From Planococcus kocurii (GTDB taxonomy: Bacteria; Bacillota; Bacilli; Bacillales_A; Planococcaceae), in contig NZ_CP013661.2 in the NCBI RefSeq assembly GCF_001465835.2, positions 1,232,501-1,296,500 of the forward strand: 64,000 nucleotides of DNA, given 5' to 3'. The translations under genes and the position numbers were made by a program. The notes below the pieces were generated by a model. That model did not search any database. It saw only the letters and a program-made list of their open reading frames with translations, and had not been told where the DNA came from. Shown here in pieces: positions 20,520 to 29,301 of this stretch. Position 1 is the stretch's first letter. Each line of letters begins with the position of its first letter.

Positions 20520-20843
20520 ATGAGCGAATTAATTGAAAAACCCTTTGCACTGGATAACTCTTGTCGAAAAAGCCACCATCCCCTCTCCGTTAAAAGGGAT
20601 TTGACCAACCGTCTGAACCGCGTGGAAGGACAAGTCCGGGGTATAAAAGGTATGGTGGAGAAAGATGTTTATTGCGATGACATCATCACACAACTTGCGG
20701 CTACTCAGTCTGCACTAAACAGCGTTACTAAAGTTTTGTTAGAAGGCCATTTAAAAGGGTGCGTTAAAGATCGTCTCGAAAATGGTGAAGAAGAAGTATT
20801 AGATGAACTACTTATAACCATCCAAAAAATGATGCGGAAATAA
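20520..20843 (+). CDS. csoR: CsoR, copper-sensing repressor
   Basis: 107 residues, all-helical CsoR/RcnR family. Cu(I) ligands are present as Cys52 (VYCDDI), His77 and Cys81 (EGHLKGCVKDRL), the C-H-C set of copper sensors. It represses its own operon and probably copA through the boxes at 20.47 and 21.12 kb. It is followed by copZ after 13 bases. Confidence 0.95.
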   Translation: MSELIEKPFALDNSCRKSHHPLSVKRDLTNRLNRVEGQVRGIKGMVEKDVYCDDIITQLAATQSALNSVTKVLLEGHLKGCVKDRLENGEEEVLDELLITIQKMMRK

Positions 20844-20856
20844 CAAGGAGGAAATT

Positions 20857-21081
20857 ATGATGAAAGAACAAATTAATTTACAAGTAGGCGGCATGTCGTG
20901 CCAACATTGTGTGAAATCTGTAACAGAAAGTGTTATGGCTTTACCAGGAGTCGACAAAGTAGAGGTCTCTTTAGAAAACGCTTCTGTTGATGTAGCTTAT
21001 GACGCCTCAACTATTGATGTGGCTCAAATTGCGGAAGCCATTGAAGATCAAGGATACGATGTTGCAGCTTTAAGTGAGTAA
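20857..21081 (+). CDS. copZ: CopZ copper chaperone
   Basis: 74 residues, one HMA domain with the metal motif GGMSCQHC (Cys15, Cys18). It carries Cu(I) to CopA. AAGGAGG lies upstream. Its stop codon lies in the stem of the terminator that follows. Confidence 0.95.
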   Translation: MMKEQINLQVGGMSCQHCVKSVTESVMALPGVDKVEVSLENASVDVAYDASTIDVAQIAEAIEDQGYDVAALSE

Positions 21082-21106
21082 CTGCGGAAACGCAGTTATT
21101 TTTTTC
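21080..21106 (+). terminator. Terminator between copZ and copA
   Basis: Stem AACTGCG/CGCAGTT with a GAAA tetraloop and a T tract. It separates csoR-copZ from copA, which has its own CsoR-controlled promoter. Confidence 0.85.
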
Positions 21107-21112
21107 AAAACA

Positions 21113-21136
21113 TTATACCCCCAATAGGTATATAAT
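21113..21136 (+). promoter_or_regulatory. copA promoter region with second CsoR operator
   Basis: The sequence TTATACCCCCAATAGGTATA is a second CsoR-type pseudo-palindrome and overlaps a TATAAT box (21131-21136), 22 bases before the copA ATG. No good -35 box is visible. Confidence 0.8.
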
Positions 21137-21157
21137 TTCAGGAAGGGTGGGAGAATT

Positions 21158-23545
21158 ATGAGCACAAAAAAAACTGAAGTGGCGATTACTGGAATGACCT
21201 GTGCAGCGTGTGCGAATCGCGTCGAAAAAGGTCTTCAAAAATTGCCGGGCGTTTCACAAGCTACAGTCAACTTTGCCACCGAAAAAGCTTCGGTCGTCTA
21301 TGACGATGAGCAAGCCTCTGCATCGGCAATGCAACATAAGATAGAACAATTAGGATACGGAGTGCGACAAGAAGAAATCGACTTTTCTATCCAAGGGATG
21401 ACGTGTGCCAATTGTTCGGCGCGTATTGAAAAAGTATTGGGTAAAATGGAAGGTGTTCAATTAGCCAATGTCAATCTAGCCATGGAAACGGGGCACATTT
21501 CGTATAATCCCAACGCTGTCAAGCCTGAGGATTTTATCAAACGGATTCAATCACTCGGTTATGATGCGATTCTTAATCAGGAAAGCGATGAAGCCGCCGA
21601 CTACAAACAACAGGAAATCAAAAAGAAAACTCGTTTGTTCTGGATATCAGCCGCATTTTCCTTCCCTTTACTGTGGACTATGTTTAGCCACTTCTCTTTC
21701 ACTTCCTGGATGTATGTACCTGATATTTTGATGAATCCACTCGTCCAGTGGGGACTCGCAACACCTGTTCAATTTTGGATTGGCGCTTCTTTCTATAAAG
21801 GTGCCTATTTTTCTTTGAAAAACAAATCAGCTAATATGGACGTTTTGGTCGCACTCGGCACATCGGCCGCTTACTTTTACAGCGTCTATTTAGTTCTTGC
21901 CAATTGGAATATGAGCCATAATATGGGGTTATACTTCGAAACGAGTGCGGTCTTAATCACGCTGATTATTTTAGGAAAAGTATTTGAAGCAAGAGCCAAG
22001 GGGCGTTCTTCAGATGCCATAAAAAAACTGATGAAGCTTCAGCCTCAACATGCATTGGTCGAGCGCGGAGACGAATTCGTTAGCTTGCCCATCTCAGAAG
22101 TTAAAACAGGCGATATTCTATTGATTAAACCAGGAGCATCGATTCCTGTTGATGCTGCTGTTCTTTCGGGCAATTCAGCCGTTGATGAATCCATGCTAAC
22201 GGGTGAAAGTTTGCCGGTTGATAAAGAAGCAGGCGACGCTGTGTTTGCAGCGACCGTCAATTCTAACGGCTCACTTCGCGTGCAGGCTGACAAGATTGGT
22301 AAAGATACCGTCTTATCGAATATTATTCGCGTCGTCGAACAAGCACAAGGATCTAAGGCGCCGATTCAGCGGCTCGCTGACCAAATTTCCAGTATTTTTG
22401 TTCCTGTTGTCGTAGGAATCGCAGTCATTACGTTTATCATCTGGTATTTCCTAGTGTCACCAGGAAATTTTCCAGCTGCTCTCGAAAGTACCATTGCAGT
22501 ACTCGTTATTGCCTGCCCTTGTGCACTTGGTCTGGCTACACCGACTTCCATTATGGCAGGGTCTGGACGTGCTGCTGAACAAGGTGTTCTTTTTAAAACA
22601 GCTGAGTCACTAGAAAACACCAAACATATCGATACGATTGTCTTGGATAAAACAGGAACGATCACCAATGGGCATCCTGTTGTAACAGACTTTATTCCAG
22701 TAGCTAATTTTGACTTAACGGATTTGAAAAATTTGGCGGCTAGCGCAGAAAGTCAATCTGAACACCCTGTGGCGCAAGCCATCTCTGATTTTGGTGACGC
22801 TAACCTAAACGTTAGTTCGTTTGAAGCGATACCAGGACACGGCATCCGCGCAACAGTAGCAAATCGCCAAATCGTAATGGGCAATCGACGCTTGATGGAA
22901 GGAATCGCAATTGACGAATCTCAAGCAGAAATCTTTGAACGAGACGGCAAAACCGTTATGTTCATCGCAGTCGATGGCCAGTATGGTGGACTTGTTGCAG
23001 TAGCTGACACGGTTAAAGAAAATGCCAAACAGGCAATTCAGGAAATGCGCGATATGGGTCTACATGTCGTCATGCTAACCGGAGATCAAGAACAAACAGC
23101 AATGGCGATTGCTAAACAAGTCGGCATTGATGAAGTATTTGCAGGCGTTTTACCTGCCGAAAAAGCAGATGTTATTTTAAAACTTCAAGAACAAGGCCGA
23201 CGCGTTGCGATGGCTGGAGATGGATTGAACGATGCACCTGCTTTAGCTACTGCTGATGTTGGTATGGCAATGGGCACTGGAACAGCGATTGCGATGGAAG
23301 CCGCCGACATCACATTAATGCAAGGTGATTTGCTGAGAGTGGTCGACGCGATTCGAATGAGTCGCTTAACTGTCCGCAATATTAAACAGAATCTGTTTTG
23401 GGCACTCGCCTATAACACAATCGGCATTCCAATTGCAGCAGCTGGCTTCTTAGCTCCTTGGCTTGCTGGTGCAGCGATGGCTTTCAGTTCCGTATCAGTT
23501 GTGATGAATGCGTTGCGACTTCAACGTGTAAAACTAAATAAATAA
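21158..23545 (+). CDS. copA: CopA, copper-exporting P1B-type ATPase
   Basis: 795 residues. Two N-terminal HMA domains ([14 protein letters not shown] with Cys15/18; [13 protein letters not shown] with Cys83/86), eight membrane segments with the transport motif CPCALG (about 452-454), phosphorylation site DKTGT (about 497) and hinge [10 protein letters not shown]. The CPC motif and the CsoR boxes identify Cu(I) as substrate. Confidence 0.97.
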   Translation: MSTKKTEVAITGMTCAACANRVEKGLQKLPGVSQATVNFATEKASVVYDDEQASASAMQHKIEQLGYGVRQEEIDFSIQGMTCANCSARIEKVLGKMEGVQLANVNLAMETGHISYNPNAVKPEDFIKRIQSLGYDAILNQESDEAADYKQQEIKKKTRLFWISAAFSFPLLWTMFSHFSFTSWMYVPDILMNPLVQWGLATPVQFWIGASFYKGAYFSLKNKSANMDVLVALGTSAAYFYSVYLVLANWNMSHNMGLYFETSAVLITLIILGKVFEARAKGRSSDAIKKLMKLQPQHALVERGDEFVSLPISEVKTGDILLIKPGASIPVDAAVLSGNSAVDESMLTGESLPVDKEAGDAVFAATVNSNGSLRVQADKIGKDTVLSNIIRVVEQAQGSKAPIQRLADQISSIFVPVVVGIAVITFIIWYFLVSPGNFPAALESTIAVLVIACPCALGLATPTSIMAGSGRAAEQGVLFKTAESLENTKHIDTIVLDKTGTITNGHPVVTDFIPVANFDLTDLKNLAASAESQSEHPVAQAISDFGDANLNVSSFEAIPGHGIRATVANRQIVMGNRRLMEGIAIDESQAEIFERDGKTVMFIAVDGQYGGLVAVADTVKENAKQAIQEMRDMGLHVVMLTGDQEQTAMAIAKQVGIDEVFAGVLPAEKADVILKLQEQGRRVAMAGDGLNDAPALATADVGMAMGTGTAIAMEAADITLMQGDLLRVVDAIRMSRLTVRNIKQNLFWALAYNTIGIPIAAAGFLAPWLAGAAMAFSSVSVVMNALRLQRVKLNK

Positions 23546-23557
23546 TTATTCATTTTT

Positions 23558-23587
23558 GAGAGAGCCATTTCTGGCTCTCTTTTTTTC
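23558..23587 (+). terminator. Terminator after copA
   Basis: Stem AGAGAGCCA/TGGCTCTCT followed by a T tract. Confidence 0.9.
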
Positions 23588-23659
23588 GATCATTGTTCTA
23601 TAGAAGAAACAAGGGTAAAATAAGGACACATTCTTTTCAGAAAGCGGGAATTTCTTATT

Positions 23660-24841
23660 ATGAAAAAAACCATCTTACTATTGATGTCCGTTCAGTTTTT
23701 TGTTTACTTAGGTTTCGGCATTATTATCCCAATTTTACCCGAAGTAATCGTTCAACAAGGTTATTCAGAAATCCATGTCGGTGGACTCATCACGATCTAT
23801 GCCCTATCTTCTTTTTTCACTGCACCACTATGGGGAAGACTTTCTGATCGAACCGGGCGCAAGAAACTGATCCTTGTCGGTTTAGCCGGCTTTAGCTTGA
23901 GTTTTTTCTTATTTTCACTATTTCTAGATCATTTAATGTTATTGTACTTTTCACGTATTGTCGGTGGTTTATTCTCTGGTGCACTTTACACGGCTGTCAC
24001 AGGCTATGTAGCAGATATCACCACAAATGAAGATCGCAATAAATATATGGGCTTTCTTGGCATGTCGATCGGTCTTGGGTTTATTTTTGGACCTGCAATC
24101 GGAGGCTTGCTCGGCTCTGTGTCTCTTTCGTTACCGTTCACGGTTTCTGCAGTACTGGTTCTGCTATTGATGGGCTATGCAAGCCTCGTCTTAAAAGAGC
24201 CTGTTCGTAAAGGTGAAGCAACAAAACGTGCGCTTTTGCCAAAAGGCTCTAGCACACTCTGGCAATTCCGTATCCGCTATTTATTTTTAATGTCCTTTAT
24301 GGTTACCATCTTACTAGCGGGGTTAGAATCAACTTTTCAATTGTTTCAAATTGACCAAATTAGCATTACTCCACTTCAGCTTGGTTATTTGTTCATCGCT
24401 AGCGGACTGGTTGATGCCGCGATTCAAGGTGGCGTCGTCCGCCGCATAAAAGATGGTGCTGAAACAAAATGGATCATTGGTGCACAAGTCGTTACAGCTC
24501 TCGGCTTGGTTATTCTCCCCTTTACCAACAGTTTGATTTTCGCAGGTGTTGCACTAAGCATCTTTACTGCTGGGAATGCCCTTTCTCGTACTGCATTGGT
24601 ATCACTGACGTCAAAAGAATCAGGGGGTAAGTACGGTACAGCTGCTGGATTGACTTATTCAATGGACAACCTAGGTCGCATTATTGGTCCTTTGGCATTT
24701 ACGTGGCTGCTCACCATGCAAGCAGGGGGAATTTATTATTTATCTGCAGCGCTGGCACTAGCTAGCATCTTGCTCATCCTACTGTTTAAAGCTTCTACTA
24801 AATCTTTAGCCACAACAAACAAAGCCAATGCTTCTGCGTAA
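23660..24841 (+). CDS. MFS multidrug/antibiotic efflux protein (DHA1, 12 TM)
   Basis: 393 residues, twelve predicted membrane segments. It has the MFS motif A loop (GRLSDRTGRKKLILVG) and motif C-like GPAIGGLLG. It resembles the NorA/Bmr/TetA(L)-like DHA1 drug:H+ antiporters. The substrate is unknown. It stands alone between two terminators. Confidence 0.88.
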   Translation: MKKTILLLMSVQFFVYLGFGIIIPILPEVIVQQGYSEIHVGGLITIYALSSFFTAPLWGRLSDRTGRKKLILVGLAGFSLSFFLFSLFLDHLMLLYFSRIVGGLFSGALYTAVTGYVADITTNEDRNKYMGFLGMSIGLGFIFGPAIGGLLGSVSLSLPFTVSAVLVLLLMGYASLVLKEPVRKGEATKRALLPKGSSTLWQFRIRYLFLMSFMVTILLAGLESTFQLFQIDQISITPLQLGYLFIASGLVDAAIQGGVVRRIKDGAETKWIIGAQVVTALGLVILPFTNSLIFAGVALSIFTAGNALSRTALVSLTSKESGGKYGTAAGLTYSMDNLGRIIGPLAFTWLLTMQAGGIYYLSAALALASILLILLFKASTKSLATTNKANASA

Positions 24842-24860
24842 TTGGCGTTTCTACTTAGCA

Positions 24861-24889
24861 TAAGCATCGCTGCTAGCGGTGCTTTTTTG
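24861..24889 (+). terminator. Terminator after the MFS gene
   Basis: Stem AAGCATCGC/GCGGTGCTT (one T-G pair) and T tract. Confidence 0.85.
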
Positions 24890-24907
24890 TAGCCGAATTT
24901 CTTCTAG

Positions 24908-25228
24908 CTACACAAACAAAATGATTAGCCACATTAGATGAAGTAGGAGAACGCCTGAATAAAGCAAGTTTGCGAAAAAAAGTGTATAACGCCATGTGCG
25001 GGATTGAATCTCGATGAATGGTGTAAAGAGGAAGCTGAAGAGACAACAAGACAATAAGATTTTGATGCCGAGGAGAGCTAAGGGAGATAATGACACTAAC
25101 AATGGATTGGCTTCGTTTATAACACCAAATGAGAGACCTATGTAGGTCAACATCCCATCAAAAAAATTCAAAATGACTAAGCACCAGACATATTTTTTTA
25201 ACGGGTTACTTTGCTGATCAGACCTCAT
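24908..25228 (-). CDS. DUF5658-like small membrane protein
   Basis: 106 residues, three to four membrane segments. NFFDGMLTYIGLSFGVINEANPL is the DUF5658 signature (D..T...L..G..ElNPl). Function unknown. Confidence 0.75.
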   Translation of the reverse strand: MRSDQQSNPLKKYVWCLVILNFFDGMLTYIGLSFGVINEANPLLVSLSPLALLGIKILLSCCLFSFLFTPFIEIQSRTWRYTLFFANLLYSGVLLLHLMWLIILFV

Positions 25229-25431
25229 GCTTTACACCCCATTTACTAGAAATACATGACCTTAGTAATGGGTTACCCTTATTTCTTAATTTTCAGACAA
25301 TAAAAACAGGTATTTGTTCATATATTTTTTATACACCTAGGAATAACCGATCGATTCTATTAAAACCGAGAAAGCTACTATGCATGCCCCATGTCATTGA
25401 TTTACCAAGAACTTGACGACAACAAACTCGC

Positions 25432-25470
25432 AAAAAAGCCCATCACTCTTCATGATAGGCTTTTTCTTTT
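25432..25470 (-). terminator. Terminator after the GNAT-aminotransferase gene
   Basis: Stem GCCTATCA/TGATGGGC (with a T-G pair) followed by a T tract on the minus strand; the gene's stop codon is inside the hairpin. Confidence 0.8.
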
Positions 25471-26999
25471 GTATGATAGCGCTGATAGACGTCGTGAAAC
25501 TCGAGAAAATGCTGCCAATCCTTTTCGAACTCGGGTTGGATGCAAGAAACTTGGAACAACTGACGCACTTTCAAATAACTGCTGGCACAATGTAACTCAA
25601 ATCCTGAAAGATGAGCATCTTCGACTAAAAATCGAGTCTCTTCTATTATTTTAAATGTGCGAGACGTCGGGTAGCCAGTAGCCAAGTTTGGCCAGTCTTT
25701 CGTATCTTCTTTCATTTGTATAAACCGTTGTTTTAATCGTTCATATCGCGCAGGATACGCTTTTAATGCGCGATGCATGCTTTCTAATAAACTTGCAGAA
25801 AACGTAAACGGTACATCTGTTGCATAAAGCCCCAAATCCAAATAACTTGGCAAGTTGTCGTCTGGATCAATTTTATGGCTACTAAAAACGATAGCGACTC
25901 CACTTAATGTTCCAAGTGCTTTGCCACTCGTTGCTGTCGCAAGCCACACATTTTCCAATGACAACGGTACGGCACCAAAACTGCTAATGCAATCTAAACA
26001 CAATTTCACATTTCGCTGTTTACATGTATCAGCTAGTATACGAAAATCATTTAATTGACCAGTAGACGTTTCGCCATGAGCCATCAAAACCCAACTGACA
26101 TTCTCTTGTTCCAGCTGACGCGCTATTTTTTCCATTTGAAAAGCTTGACCCCACGCTTCTTCAACTACCTCAAATTCCATGCTTAATCGCTGTGCTTGTT
26201 GGACTAACCGTTTGCCAAATTCGCCATTTACTAAAATCAGCCCTTTGGAGTTTAGCCGCTTGATTTGCCCAAGCATTGCTTCGTTTGCTAAAGTGCCACT
26301 CCCTGAAAGCAGATGTGGAATCATTTCCGTCATTTCTTCGAGCATGCGGTCTACTTCTTGTCGAACTTCACGAAAAGCCGCGGACCTGTGAGAAATAGGT
26401 GCTTCTTGAAAAGGAGTAGCGAGTTCCGCAGTTAACGCCACAGGACCAGGTAAAAATAAGCGGCGCTTTGCTTGTAACCTCGCTGCGACAGAATCATTGT
26501 ACTGATGACGTGTCGTGACCATTGGAACAAAGACAGCTGCGCCTGTCCCCATTGGTTCCGCAAATGCTCGAAAGCCCAGCTGTCCATACAGTTTCATCTG
26601 ACGGACTGTTCCGGAAATCACTGCCGAGTCAAACCCTTGCTCGAGACAATAATCGGACAGGGCGCGTGCTAAAAGGAAAAAAACACGCCCATTCCGATGT
26701 TCTTTTCGAACGGCCAGCAAACGGATTTCACAAACCTTACCGGCATCTGGTAGGAACTCTTCAATAGATCCAATTTTGAGATCCAACGAAAAAGGACGTT
26801 CAGAACGTAGCGCAATCATTCCAACTACCTCCACTCCTGACAACACAATTAAGTAGGTATTCTGTTTATGAAATAGATCCGTGCGCGTCCCACTGTCATT
26901 TGCTTGGTGTTGAGGAATTTCTTCCACAAAGGTTTCGTAGTTTAAACGCGCAATGTCCTTAAATTCCGCCTCGGTTCGAGCAACTTTGCACCAATACAT
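25443..26999 (-). CDS. Fusion protein: N-acyltransferase (GNAT superfamily) plus class V PLP aminotransferase
   Basis: 518 residues from the ATG at 26999, with GGGAGG nine bases upstream; the frame's earlier ATG lies within the next gene. Residues 1-165 look like a GNAT fold of the acyl-synthase kind (LNYETFVEEIPQHQ; EIRLLAVRKEHRNGRVFFLLA; LYGQLGFRAF). Residues 178-518 are a class V (fold type I) aminotransferase: LFLPGPVALT, HGETSTGQLND (His308-Thr311), CLDCISSFGAVP (Asp336) and the PLP lysine in TSGKALGT (Lys360), so both halves look catalytically intact. It begins 16 bases after an FAD oxidase gene. The reaction is unknown; a PLP product acylated by the fused domain is an inference. Confidence 0.85.
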   Translation of the reverse strand: MYWCKVARTEAEFKDIARLNYETFVEEIPQHQANDSGTRTDLFHKQNTYLIVLSGVEVVGMIALRSERPFSLDLKIGSIEEFLPDAGKVCEIRLLAVRKEHRNGRVFFLLARALSDYCLEQGFDSAVISGTVRQMKLYGQLGFRAFAEPMGTGAAVFVPMVTTRHQYNDSVAARLQAKRRLFLPGPVALTAELATPFQEAPISHRSAAFREVRQEVDRMLEEMTEMIPHLLSGSGTLANEAMLGQIKRLNSKGLILVNGEFGKRLVQQAQRLSMEFEVVEEAWGQAFQMEKIARQLEQENVSWVLMAHGETSTGQLNDFRILADTCKQRNVKLCLDCISSFGAVPLSLENVWLATATSGKALGTLSGVAIVFSSHKIDPDDNLPSYLDLGLYATDVPFTFSASLLESMHRALKAYPARYERLKQRFIQMKEDTKDWPNLATGYPTSRTFKIIEETRFLVEDAHLSGFELHCASSYLKVRQLFQVSCIQPEFEKDWQHFLEFHDVYQRYHTKEKAYHEE

Positions 27000-27015
27000 G
27001 ATCTTCCGCCTCCCT

Positions 27016-28131
27016 TCAGCTTCTAAATGCATCTTCTACTTGATAAAGACTCAAATCGATATCAACAAGTTCCCCAAGTGCGAGTTTTGCTAGTTGCCCT
27101 CCCAAATAAGGACCTGCAGTCAGACCTGAAGCGCCAAGTCCGTTTGCCACATAGAAGTTTTCGTAGCCCGGAACTTGACCAATAAATGGCAATGCACTTG
27201 TGGTAGCTGGACGAAATCCGGTAGCAGCACCCGCCATTTCCGTTTGTCCAAGCCCAGGTGCTGCTTCTAATGTTTTATCTAGAATGTGGTGAATACCGCC
27301 CGCTGTTAATTTGTCATCAAAGCCTACTCCGTTTTCATGGGTAGCTCCAGCAACAATTCTACCGTTCGCAAAAGGCACAATGTATTGACCGTAAGGAACC
27401 ATAGCAACTGGCCAATCACCTGTACTCTGTTCATCTGCTTGCAACTGAAGAATTTGCGCTTTTTGTGGCACAATATCTAAATCTAATTCCAAGGGTTTGA
27501 ACAAATCTGCAGCCCATGCGCCTCCTGTCGAGATGACTCGGTCTGCATAGATTTTTTGTCCTTCTACTAGAACGCCAACCACTTGTGAGTTTTCTACAAA
27601 CAATTCAGCATCGCCGGTTAAACGCTCTGCTCCAAGTTTTACAGCCGAAGAAATCAAAGCGTCTCGAATGGCTTTTCCATCCACTCGAGCCGCTCCGCTG
27701 ACCCAAAGCGCTCCATATTCCTCTGTCGCATACGGAAAAAGGGCTATTGTTTCTTTTGATGACAGTCTCTTGATGTCTCCCATTTCAGGTGCATCCACTC
27801 TTCGTTCATATGCTTTTTGCTCCATCTTATCTAGTTTGCTCTCTTCATGGATGCTAACGATGCCGACTTGTTTGTAACCCGTATCGGTTTCACCTAAAGC
27901 TTCAAGCTCACGAATCAATTCAGGATAATACTTGGCACCGCTTTTCGCTAGTCCGTACCATGCTTTGTTTCTTCGCTGCGAAATCCATGGACAAACGATA
28001 CCCGCTGCCGCTCCCGTTGCTTGTCCTTTATCGCCTCTATCTATTAAAGTAACTGACGCTCCAGCTTTGGCTGCATGGTAGGCAGTAGAGGCTCCTAAAA
28101 TTCCTGAACCAATAATAATTAATGATTTCAT
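27016..28131 (-). CDS. FAD-dependent amino acid/amine oxidoreductase (DAO family)
   Basis: 371 residues from the ATG at 28131 (MKSLIIIGSGILGASTAYHAA), after GGGTG. The Rossmann dinucleotide motif is at residues 6-12, a second FAD loop is DRGDKGQATGAAAGIVCPW, and the C-terminal GFRPATTSALPFIG resembles ThiO-type glycine oxidases and D-amino acid dehydrogenases. The substrate is probably a small amino acid or N-substituted amino acid. It is the first of two genes with the GNAT-aminotransferase fusion. Confidence 0.87.
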   Translation of the reverse strand: MKSLIIIGSGILGASTAYHAAKAGASVTLIDRGDKGQATGAAAGIVCPWISQRRNKAWYGLAKSGAKYYPELIRELEALGETDTGYKQVGIVSIHEESKLDKMEQKAYERRVDAPEMGDIKRLSSKETIALFPYATEEYGALWVSGAARVDGKAIRDALISSAVKLGAERLTGDAELFVENSQVVGVLVEGQKIYADRVISTGGAWAADLFKPLELDLDIVPQKAQILQLQADEQSTGDWPVAMVPYGQYIVPFANGRIVAGATHENGVGFDDKLTAGGIHHILDKTLEAAPGLGQTEMAGAATGFRPATTSALPFIGQVPGYENFYVANGLGASGLTAGPYLGGQLAKLALGELVDIDLSLYQVEDAFRS

Positions 28132-28298
28132 GTAAACACCCAGTTTCCAAAAGTCTTGTGTCTTCATTCTAATCCAGTCAGCCAAGAGACTCAAATCCAT
28201 TTCATAGATTTAGCCTGATACGGATTCAAATTTAGAATTTCGGGTAAAGCTATTAGTAGTAATGTCAGCAGAAGTTTACCAGAGGAGGAACTAATCTT

Positions 28299-29144
28299 AT
28301 GGAAAGAAGTCAATCAACTGAAAACCTATTGCCCATAACTTCTATTCATAGCGGGTCTGGAGTCGAGATAGCTCCCGATGTATACTGCTATACCGTCCAA
28401 GTAGCCAATGTTTTCTTTATCGGCAATCCCGCTACCAGTAACGAGTGGGTATTAATTGATGCAGGCATGCCACATAATGCGAATAAAATCCTCGAGGCCG
28501 CAGAAAAACGCTTTGGACCTGAGCATCAGCTCAAAGCCATCATTCTAACACATGGTCATTTTGATCATGTGGGTAGTCTCATTGATATTTTAGAACAATA
28601 CAAAGTGCCGGTTTATGCGCACCCTCTTGAATTTTCTTACTTAAAAGGCATCACTGATTATCCAAAGCCTGATACGACAGTCGAAGGCGGACTGTTGGCA
28701 AAAATGTCAAGCATTTTCCCAGCCAAAGCAATTGATATTTCTGCGCATCTCCATGAACTACCCTCAGATGGTAGCGTCCCAACAATGCCGGGGTGGCAAT
28801 CGATTCATACACCAGGACATTCAGCGGGTCATGTCTCACTGTTCCGCGAACAAGATCGTCTTCTCATTGCGGGCGATGCTTTTGTTACGGTGAAACAAGA
28901 TTCGTTGTATAAAGTTCTGCGACAGAAAAAAGAAATACACGGTCCACCTGTTTATTTCACAACAGATTGGCGTGCCGCTTGGGAGTCTGTCTGCAAACTG
29001 GCTGACCTTAAGCCTTCAATCGCTGCAACAGGTCACGGCAAACCAATGACTGGTGCAGCTCTCGCTAAAGGATTGGTTGATTTGGCAGAGAATTTTCAAA
29101 AAACCGCGGTGCCTGCTCACGGTAAATACGTCCACACAAAATAA
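28299..29144 (+). CDS. MBL-fold metallo-hydrolase
   Basis: 281 residues. The zinc motif THGHFDH gives His85, His87, Asp89 and His90; further ligands are in HTPGHSAGHVSLF and the C-terminal ATGHGKPMTG. It is soluble with no signal peptide. AGGAGG lies upstream. The substrate is unknown; glyoxalase-II-like or lactonase activity are possibilities. Confidence 0.88.
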   Translation: MERSQSTENLLPITSIHSGSGVEIAPDVYCYTVQVANVFFIGNPATSNEWVLIDAGMPHNANKILEAAEKRFGPEHQLKAIILTHGHFDHVGSLIDILEQYKVPVYAHPLEFSYLKGITDYPKPDTTVEGGLLAKMSSIFPAKAIDISAHLHELPSDGSVPTMPGWQSIHTPGHSAGHVSLFREQDRLLIAGDAFVTVKQDSLYKVLRQKKEIHGPPVYFTTDWRAAWESVCKLADLKPSIAATGHGKPMTGAALAKGLVDLAENFQKTAVPAHGKYVHTK

Positions 29145-29217
29145 CTACCATTTATCAGCAGAAACAGCTTTCTCGTTCCTGATGATTTCCAAAAAGAATG
29201 ACAATTCAAAATACAAT

Positions 29218-29242
29218 GTTTAGAATTTTGTAGTGTGGGTAA
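29218..29242 (+). promoter_or_regulatory. Sigma-B-type promoter upstream of sucrose-phosphate synthase
   Basis: GTTTAG (29218-29223), 13-base spacer, GGGTAA (29237-29242), 60 bases before the ATG at 29302. It differs from consensus GTTTAA/GGGTAT by one base in each box. Confidence 0.7.
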
Positions 29243-29301
29243 ATAACTATGATAACCTATTTTACTAAACGACCAATAACACGAAAAGGAGTTGAGCTTT
29301 T

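Noticed and set aside
25258-25300. GGGTAA on the minus strand before the DUF5658-like gene as a sigma-B promoter
   Set aside because: No GTTT-like -35 box at 12-15 bases.
28220-28250. GGATTC-N14-GGGTAA before the MBL hydrolase as a sigma-B promoter
   Set aside because: The -35 part matches the consensus poorly, so a chance GGGTAA is more likely.
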